Notes under the pieces: generated by a model | Database searches by the model: none | What the model was told of the DNA's origin: nothing | What the model saw: only the letters and a program-made list of their open reading frames with translations | NCBI GenBank assembly: GCA_913776675.1 | Contig: CAJYRE010000258.1 | Location: 1-5,583 of the forward strand | Origin: Rhizobiaceae bacterium | GTDB lineage: Bacteria; Pseudomonadota; Alphaproteobacteria; Rhizobiales; Rhizobiaceae | Length of the DNA: 5,583 nt | Direction: 5' to 3' | Program-made: the position numbers and the translations under genes | In this document: one piece after another, positions 1-5,583 of the stretch | Layout: each line of letters opens with the position of its first letter | How positions within the stretch are numbered: position 1 is the stretch's first letter

Positions 1-494
1 GCCTGTTGATTCTTATCAGTCTGCTCAGTCCCAGCCACCAAGCCATGGCCGCGGAGCTGGATAATGTACCATCGCAGGTGACATTTCTGATCAGCGGCGG
101 TCTTTGGGAAGATCCGGGCGAATCATCCATCAAGAGCAATTCACAAAAATCGGCGGTCATTCCGCCCGTTTCATCATCCTCAACGATTCGCCGCGGTTAT
201 TATCGTGTGGTGGCAGTGCGTCAGCCAGATCAGACCAGCAAGGTTTACTTGCAACAAATTCAGGTGAGCGAGGCGGGCGCGCAGTTGATTGACAGAGTTG
301 AGTTGCAGGAAATCAGTGATCTTCACGCCTATGTCACCGATATTCGCACTGACGATACTGCTGGCATCAATCGCACCCTCGGTCTTTCAGCCACAGTGTA
401 TCTAAAGAGCAATCCCAAATCTGTTGATCCGGAAAGCTGGAGCGTGATTGTGGATGAGTTTGGCGAAATACAGGTGGCACGAGAAAGCCATTGA
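1..494 (+). CDS. Small exported protein of unknown function (5' partial)
   Basis: The frame is open from the left edge to a TGA at 492-494, giving 163 visible residues. It begins inside a hydrophobic run (LLILISLL) followed by SPSHQAMAAE, which reads as the end of a signal peptide with an AMA or MAA cleavage site. The true start is therefore probably just outside the window; the TTG at 6 and ATG at 45 are less likely starts, since the ATG would remove the signal. The mature part would be about 147 residues, has no cysteine, carries a Ser-rich stretch (PPVSSSS) about a third of the way in, and then alternating hydrophobic and polar segments (GYYRVVAVR, KVYLQQIQV, LSATVYL, SWSVIVDEF) suggesting a beta-rich periplasmic domain. 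I do not recognise the family. It is convergent with prfB and separated from it by a palindromic repeat. The signal peptide and steady coding character support a real gene; function is open. Confidence 0.72.
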   Translation, partial: LLILISLLSPSHQAMAAELDNVPSQVTFLISGGLWEDPGESSIKSNSQKSAVIPPVSSSSTIRRGYYRVVAVRQPDQTSKVYLQQIQVSEAGAQLIDRVELQEISDLHAYVTDIRTDDTAGINRTLGLSATVYLKSNPKSVDPESWSVIVDEFGEIQVARESH

Positions 495-527
495 AGCATG
501 GCGGGGGAAATAACCGAATCATTGCTC

Positions 528-633
528 CTACAGCGCCGTGCGCCATATATGGCGCACAAAAGTTCGCTGTAGCTCTTTAAATCTGCTGCATAATTTTCCC
601 CTTAAATCGATTCCGATTTAGGGAATTATGCAG
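528..633. repeat. 106-bp double-palindrome intergenic repeat, RIME1/Bru-RS-like
   Basis: Two large inverted repeats lie side by side between convergent genes. The first (528-572) has 8-bp outer arms, CTACAGCG at 528-535 and CGCTGTAG at 565-572, around a perfect 20-bp palindrome at 538-557 centred on ATATAT. The second (586-633) has 10-bp arms, CTGCATAATT and AATTATGCAG, then CCC/GGG, then TAAATCG/CGATTTA around a 4-nt ATTC loop, with only small bulges. Two adjacent palindromes in about 106 bp match what I recall of RIME1 (about 108 bp, Rhizobiaceae); the Brucella Bru-RS elements (about 103-105 bp) are the alternative. The family name rests on architecture and memory, not on a search. It carries no plausible ORF. 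As RNA it could fold in either direction and stabilise or end transcripts, but no T-tract follows it on either strand. Confidence 0.7.
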
Positions 634-665
634 TAGGCACAACAGTAAAATTCGGAAAGAGCGAT

Positions 666-699
666 AAAAAAACCGCCGGAAGCAGAACGTCCGGCGGTT
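666..699 (-). terminator. Rho-independent terminator of prfB
   Basis: Read on the minus strand, a 10-bp GC-rich stem (AACCGCCGGA at 671-680 pairing with TCCGGCGGTT at 690-699) closes a 9-nt loop and runs directly into a tract of seven T residues (complement of 666-672). It begins 30 bases past the prfB stop codon. On the plus strand no T-tract follows the stem, so it works for the minus-strand transcript only. Confidence 0.93.
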
Positions 700-728
700 C
701 GAGAATCAAATCTGCAAGAACAACATCA

Positions 729-1857
<1,129 letters not shown>

Positions 1858-1860
1858 GGG

Positions 1861-1866
1861 TCCTTC
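1861..1866 (-). promoter_or_regulatory. Ribosome binding site of prfB
   Basis: GAAGGA on the minus strand ends three bases before the ATG at 1857. The gap is short, but this is the only good Shine-Dalgarno match near the zero-frame start, and it favours that ATG over the in-frame TTG four codons upstream. The much stronger AGGAGG inside the gene serves frameshifting and not initiation. Confidence 0.6.
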
Positions 1867-1904
1867 ACTCAAAATATTCCTGTTTGCGTGATCGGGTGCA
1901 TAAT

Positions 1905-1940
1905 GGTGCCAGCCGCGGAAGTAAAGCCGCGACAGGCACC
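1905..1940 (-). other. Strong hairpin in the prfB leader
   Basis: Arms GGTGCC at 1905-1910 and GGCACC at 1935-1940 pair over 6 bp. After one opposed mismatch (1911/1934) seven more pairs form (1912-1918 with 1927-1933, one of them a G-U pair in the minus-strand RNA), leaving an 8-nt loop. Thirteen pairs in 36 nt is well beyond casual. No T-tract follows on either strand, so it is not a standard terminator. It lies about 47 bases before the prfB ATG and about 40 bases after the mrcA stop. It may be a leader structure of prfB, a 3' stabiliser of the mrcA message, or a DNA operator. Confidence 0.6.
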
Positions 1941-1969
1941 CGTCAAAAGCTCCGATACTTAAAACAGCC

Positions 1970-1981
1970 CCGGTGTACCGG
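1970..1981 (-). other. 12-bp palindrome just after the mrcA stop
   Basis: CCGGTGTACCGG is a near-perfect palindrome (5-bp arms, GT centre) beginning one base past the mrcA stop codon. In the minus-strand RNA it could form only a 4-bp hairpin with a 4-nt loop; GGCTGTTTTAAG follows, so the T-run is short and displaced. It could be a weak terminator or a protein site, but either reading is tentative. Confidence 0.3.
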
Positions 1982-1982
1982 A

Positions 1983-4415
1983 CTAAACAGCCTGATTGAC
2001 CTGTGGCGAGGTCTTCATGATTTCTTCCGGCGACACCGTTGTCTCATCCGCACCGATCACCGAAATGCTGTCCGCCGGTCCTGTGCCAGGCTTGAAAGCT
2101 TCAACAATCGTATCGGGATCACCCTCGGTTGCGGCCATGCCGGTCTTGCGGTTCACAGCAATCATCTGCATGCCATCAGGTACACGGAATTTGCTGGGCG
2201 GCGTTCCCTTGACGGCAGCCTGCATAAATTCATTGAACACCGGAGCAGAGATCGATCCGCCCGTTGCGGCCCGTCCCATCGGTGTCGGATTATCATAACC
2301 AATATAAACACCAGCAACCAGATTGGGCGTAAAACCAACAAACCACACATCCTTGGAGTCATTGGTGGTGCCCGTCTTGCCTGCCACATCACGATCCAGC
2401 TTGATCTTGCCATAGGCCGTACCACGCTGAATAACGCCCTGCATCATTGAGGTAATCTGATAGGCTGTCATCGGATCGAGTACCTGAAGCCGGTTATCCA
2501 CCAGTTTTGGTTCATCCTGCCCATGCCAATCATCCGAATTACAGTTTTCGCAGGTTCTTTCTTCATGTTTGAAGATTGTTTTACCATAGCGATCCTGAAT
2601 ACGGTCAATCAGGGTCGGGGTAATCTGCTTGCCACCGTTGGCAATAACCGAATAGGCCGAAACCATGCGCAAAACCGTGGTTTCACCGGCACCCAGCGAC
2701 ATGGACAGCACGGGCTGCATGTGATCATAGATGCCAAACCGTTCGGCATATTCAGCGACAAGGTTCATGCCCATGTCATTGGCCAGACGCACCGTCATCA
2801 AATTGCGCGAATGCTCAATACCAAACCGCAATGTGGCAGGGCCAACAAAACTTCCACCATCATTTTGTGGACGCCAGACCTGACCACCGGAGGTAAATTC
2901 CACCGGCGCATCCATCACCACTGATGCAGGCGTATAGCCACTGTCCAAAGCCGCAGAATAAACAAACGGTTTAAAGGACGAACCCGGCTGACGCATGGCC
3001 TGCGTGGCGCGGTTGAACTCGGACTGGGCGTAAGAGAAACCACCCACAAGCGCCAGAACACGGCCTGTGTGCGGGTCCATGGCCACGAAACCACCCTGCA
3101 CTTTTGGCGGCTGCCGCAAGCGGTAACTGGTTGATCCATCGCCACCGATCTTTTCCACATAGATCACATCGCCGGGCTGCAAAACGCCATCGGGCGATTT
3201 GGCCGTCTTGCGGTCAGAGGCAGAGCGATAGGCCCAATCCATATCGCTTGGCTTGATGGAGCCTTTGACGCGCTCCGGCAAAAGCTTGCCAGCATCATCA
3301 CGGCCAGGCTGCAAACCAATATCAACACCGGTTTTGGAAACCGCCGTCACAACCGCGACATTCCACTCCGGAACATCAGACAAACCAGGCACTTCGGCCA
3401 GTTTTGGACCCCAGTCCCCATCCATCGGAATGCGCTTGATGGGGCCGCGATAACCGCGCCGCTCATCAAACGACAACAAACCATCCTGAAGGGCCTTGCG
3501 CGCAAACACCTGAAAACGCGGATCAAGCGAAGTGCGAACCGAAAGGCCGCCTTCGTACAATGTCTTTGAGCCATATTTATCGATGAGCTGGCGGCGAACT
3601 TCCTCGGTGAAGTAATCCGCCGCAAACACGGTGGCACCGTTTTGGCGGACATTGACGCCCAATGGCTCTTTCTTGGCCGCCTCGCCATCAGCCTGATCGA
3701 CAAAACCGTTTTCAACCATACGATCGATAACCCAGTTGCGGCGCTCAAGGGCCGCCTGTGCATGGCGGAAAGGATTGTAATTGGCTGGCCCCTTGGGCAA
3801 CGATGCCAGATAGGCGGTTTCGGCAATGGTCAGTTCTGTGACAGGCTTATCGAAATAGGTCAGCGCTGCGCTGGCGATCCCGTAGGAATTCAAACCAAAG
3901 AAAATCTCATTCAGATAAAGCTCAAGGATCTTGTCCTTGGAATAGGTCTGCTCAATCCGAAACGACAGAAGGGCTTCCCTGATCTTGCGGTCCATGGTCT
4001 GGTCCGCAGACAGCAGAAAGTTTTTCGCCACCTGCTGGGTGATGGTCGAGGCCCCCATGGGTCTGCGACCAGAGCCGAAATTCTGCAAATTCACCAAAAT
4101 GGCGCGGCCAAGTCCCCACACATCAATGCCGGGGTGGGTGTAGAAATTCTTGTCTTCGGCAGAAATAAAGGCCGCTTTAACCCGATCGGGAATAGCCTGG
4201 ATGGGAATGAACAGCCGACGCTCATGAGCGTATTCAGCCATTAAGGCACCATTGCCAGCGTGAATTCGGGTCATCACGGGCGGAGCGTAACGACTAAGAA
4301 CCTCATAATCGGGCAGATCCCTGCTGATCATGCCAAGATACACGGCAGCAACAGCGGCTGCGCCAAGCGCAACAACCGATGCCAGCCCAAAAAGATACCC
4401 AATCAGTCTTATCAT
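1983..4415 (-). CDS. mrcA: Class A penicillin-binding protein 1A (glycosyltransferase/transpeptidase)
   Basis: This bifunctional inner-membrane enzyme polymerises lipid II into glycan strands and cross-links stem peptides in the periplasm. From ATG at 4415 it has 810 residues. One membrane anchor spans about 4-28. The GT51 domain follows, with catalytic Glu in SAEDKNFYTHPGID (Glu about 87), the GASTITQQVAKN motif, and a second key Glu in IEQTYSKDKILELYLN (about 155). An OB-like insert (about 320-435) precedes the transpeptidase, which has SSFK (Ser about 479, Lys about 482), SRN (about 536-538) and KTGTT (about 680-684). A Cys-x-x-Cys (RTCENC) lies between SRN and KTG. All active-site motifs are intact and the length is normal. 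A TTG at 4454 would add 13 polar residues before the anchor; I chose the ATG because MIRLIGYLFG is the usual start of this family in Hyphomicrobiales, although neither start has a clear Shine-Dalgarno. It lies between the amidase and prfB, all on one strand. Also called ponA or pbp1A. Confidence 0.96.
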   Translation of the reverse strand: MIRLIGYLFGLASVVALGAAAVAAVYLGMISRDLPDYEVLSRYAPPVMTRIHAGNGALMAEYAHERRLFIPIQAIPDRVKAAFISAEDKNFYTHPGIDVWGLGRAILVNLQNFGSGRRPMGASTITQQVAKNFLLSADQTMDRKIREALLSFRIEQTYSKDKILELYLNEIFFGLNSYGIASAALTYFDKPVTELTIAETAYLASLPKGPANYNPFRHAQAALERRNWVIDRMVENGFVDQADGEAAKKEPLGVNVRQNGATVFAADYFTEEVRRQLIDKYGSKTLYEGGLSVRTSLDPRFQVFARKALQDGLLSFDERRGYRGPIKRIPMDGDWGPKLAEVPGLSDVPEWNVAVVTAVSKTGVDIGLQPGRDDAGKLLPERVKGSIKPSDMDWAYRSASDRKTAKSPDGVLQPGDVIYVEKIGGDGSTSYRLRQPPKVQGGFVAMDPHTGRVLALVGGFSYAQSEFNRATQAMRQPGSSFKPFVYSAALDSGYTPASVVMDAPVEFTSGGQVWRPQNDGGSFVGPATLRFGIEHSRNLMTVRLANDMGMNLVAEYAERFGIYDHMQPVLSMSLGAGETTVLRMVSAYSVIANGGKQITPTLIDRIQDRYGKTIFKHEERTCENCNSDDWHGQDEPKLVDNRLQVLDPMTAYQITSMMQGVIQRGTAYGKIKLDRDVAGKTGTTNDSKDVWFVGFTPNLVAGVYIGYDNPTPMGRAATGGSISAPVFNEFMQAAVKGTPPSKFRVPDGMQMIAVNRKTGMAATEGDPDTIVEAFKPGTGPADSISVIGADETTVSPEEIMKTSPQVNQAV

Positions 4416-4452
4416 TGTAACGCTACCGGCATTTGCTTTCGGTTCGCGCGCC

Positions 4453-4466
4453 AAGGCATTTGCCTT
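4453..4466 (-). other. 14-bp palindrome in the mrcA leader, with a partial second copy
   Basis: AAGGCAAATGCCTT on the minus strand has 6-bp arms around an AA centre. A partial copy, GCAAATGCC, recurs 27 bases downstream at 4428-4436, 12 bases before the mrcA ATG. Two related sites at about 2.5 helical turns suggest an operator or a local RNA hairpin near the start. The palindrome overlaps the alternative TTG start at 4454. No known regulator is recognised. Confidence 0.3.
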
Positions 4467-4572
4467 TTGCGCATCTTGTGGCGTTTTGCATAGGACGCCA
4501 GCAATTACAAGGCACGGTGCCGATTCAGCATCGTATCCAGCATATTTACGGTGTTCATATCACAATGTGCGC

Positions 4573-4606
4573 AAATTAGGGCTGGACTGCGCCCTCTCCC
4601 CAATTT
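4573..4606 (-). other. Imperfect hairpin downstream of the amidase gene
   Basis: Minus-strand AAATTGGGG and CCCTAATTT can pair over 9 bp (one G-U), with an alternative inner AGGGC/GCCCT stem. It starts about 38 bases past the amidase stop. No T-tract follows, so it is at best a weak or Rho-assisted end. The remainder of the 229-bp gap (4416-4644) shows no convincing gene and no promoter I would defend. Confidence 0.3.
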
Positions 4607-4644
4607 TCCGCGTTTGTGATGAAGCACACCCTTTTTCATTGCGC

Positions 4645-5583
4645 TTATCCACCATTGGCCAGCAATGGCTTGCGATATTGCTCCACGGCATCCACCAACA
4701 GATGCACAAGCTTTTTCCGCCAAGCCGGATCAGAAAGCAATTCCTCATCCTGTTTATTCGAGAGAAAACCCATTTCAAGCAGAATGGATGGCACATCCTG
4801 CGCCTGAAGCACACGAAAACCGGCATAACGATGCGGGTTGTTGATCAGCTTGATCTGACCATTGAACTGGTCCACCACCGCCTTGGCCATGGATATGGAA
4901 AAAGCCTGTGTTTCCCTGCGCGTCAAATCCTGCAAAATATCCGAGACTTCGTGCTGGGCAACGGGCGTATCAACACCCCCCACTTCATCTGACTGGTTTT
5001 CACGCGCTGCTGCAGCTTCCGCCAAACGGTCAGACGCTTTGTCCGAAATCGTATAGACGGTCGCGCCCCGAATATTCGGCTGGCTCAGCATATCTGCATG
5101 CAGGGACACAAACAGATTGGCCCCTTTCTGACGCGCCAATGTGACTCGCTCGGACAGCGACAAAAAAACATCCGAGTCGCGGGTAAGAAAAGCCTTGATA
5201 CCCGGACGCTTGTTCAGCTCTGCAGCAAACGCCTTGGCAAACGAAAGCGTGATGGTTTTTTCAGCCACATGGGTATTTCTGCCAATGGCTCCCGTATCAA
5301 TCCCGCCATGGCCCGCATCCACAGCAATGACAAAATCGGTGCTGGAGCGCGGCGGGTCCTGTTCGATGCGCGCCTCTTTGCCACGATTGTATGCGGCCGC
5401 ATCCCAGGCGGCAGTTGCCACCAGTTTTGCAAAGGTATCGCTATCAGTCACTTCCGCATCCAGAATCAGCCGATAGCCCTCCCCCTCGTCATTCTTGCGA
5501 ATGTCCGTCAGCACAAGCTTTGTCGGCTTTTGCGCTGTCAGCACCAGCCGGGCGTGGGTGGCATCAATCGAGCAAAAACGAAT
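4645..5583 (-). CDS. amiC: N-acetylmuramoyl-L-alanine amidase, AMIN + Amidase_3 (5' partial)
   Basis: This periplasmic zinc enzyme removes the stem peptide from MurNAc and splits septal peptidoglycan during daughter-cell separation. The frame is open to the right edge, giving 312 visible residues and a TAA at 4647-4645; the signal peptide and the first part of the AMIN domain lie outside. Visible residues 1-60 are the end of an AMIN domain (ARLVLTAQKPTKLVL, YRLILDAEVTD), which targets the enzyme in the envelope. A charged linker follows, then Amidase_3 from about 84. Zinc ligands are His in VDAGHGG (about 92), Glu in AEKTITL (about 108) and His in SLHAD (about 162); the catalytic Glu is in LLEMGFLSN (about 270). 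Between the second His and that Glu is a long helical insert (about 180-235, including QHEVSDILQDL), the autoinhibitory segment of AmiA/B/C enzymes that are switched on by EnvC- or NlpD/DipM-type LytM proteins. The symbol amiC is a family-level choice; amiB is also used. Confidence 0.95.
   Translation of the reverse strand: MRFCSIDATHARLVLTAQKPTKLVLTDIRKNDEGEGYRLILDAEVTDSDTFAKLVATAAWDAAAYNRGKEARIEQDPPRSSTDFVIAVDAGHGGIDTGAIGRNTHVAEKTITLSFAKAFAAELNKRPGIKAFLTRDSDVFLSLSERVTLARQKGANLFVSLHADMLSQPNIRGATVYTISDKASDRLAEAAAARENQSDEVGGVDTPVAQHEVSDILQDLTRRETQAFSISMAKAVVDQFNGQIKLINNPHRYAGFRVLQAQDVPSILLEMGFLSNKQDEELLSDPAWRKKLVHLLVDAVEQYRKPLLANGG

Noticed and set aside
1983..4415. Several long open frames antisense to or shifted within mrcA, such as 3642-4244 on the plus strand and 3347-3826 on the minus strand.
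   Set aside because: They lie entirely inside a full-length PBP1A with every catalytic motif intact, and their translations have no recognisable domains.
4505..4558. A 17-codon minus-strand ORF (MNTVNMLDTMLNRHRAL) in the mrcA leader, a possible leader peptide.
   Set aside because: No Shine-Dalgarno precedes it, it has no run of regulatory codons, and nothing links its translation to a downstream hairpin. Conservation in relatives would be needed to revive it.
4570..4620. Possible mrcA promoter on the minus strand, TTGGGG then CTAATT after 18 bases.
   Set aside because: The -35 match is weak, the element coincides with the hairpin at 4573-4606, and comparable matches occur by chance at this base composition.

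Overview
The window looks like a chromosomal segment from an alphaproteobacterium of the order Hyphomicrobiales (Rhizobiales), most likely close to the Brucella/Ochrobactrum/Phyllobacterium group. The evidence is the protein style of RF2 and PBP1A, the gene order amidase - PBP1A - RF2, and an intergenic double palindrome resembling the RIME/Bru-RS elements of that group. The genus is an inference; no ribosomal gene is present to settle it.

Layout, left to right. (1) 1-494, plus strand: the 3' part of a small exported protein of unknown function, cut by the left edge. (2) 495-728: a convergent intergenic gap with a 106-bp double-palindrome repeat (528-633) and a strong intrinsic terminator (666-699) that ends the minus-strand transcript. 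(3) 729-1857, minus strand: prfB, peptide chain release factor 2. It is split into two reading frames by a canonical programmed +1 frameshift site (internal AGGAGG, then CTT TGA C) after codon 23; the joined product is 375 residues. (4) 1858-1982: a prfB leader with a strong 36-nt hairpin. (5) 1983-4415, minus strand: mrcA/ponA, a class A penicillin-binding protein with all glycosyltransferase and transpeptidase motifs. (6) 4416-4644: an mrcA leader with a small palindrome and a weak hairpin. (7) 4645-5583, minus strand: a zinc-dependent N-acetylmuramoyl-L-alanine amidase of the AMIN + Amidase_3 (AmiC/AmiB) type, cut at its 5' end by the right edge.

Functionally, the amidase cuts septal peptidoglycan and PBP1A makes it, so the two envelope genes form a logical pair. 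prfB follows in the same direction but its product acts in translation termination at UGA and UAA. The gaps of 229 bp and 125 bp, both with palindromes, leave room for separate promoters, so one single operon is not proven.

I see no clear new system here. The most instructive signals are the autoregulatory prfB frameshift, the prfB leader hairpin, the RIME-like repeat and the unassigned exported protein.
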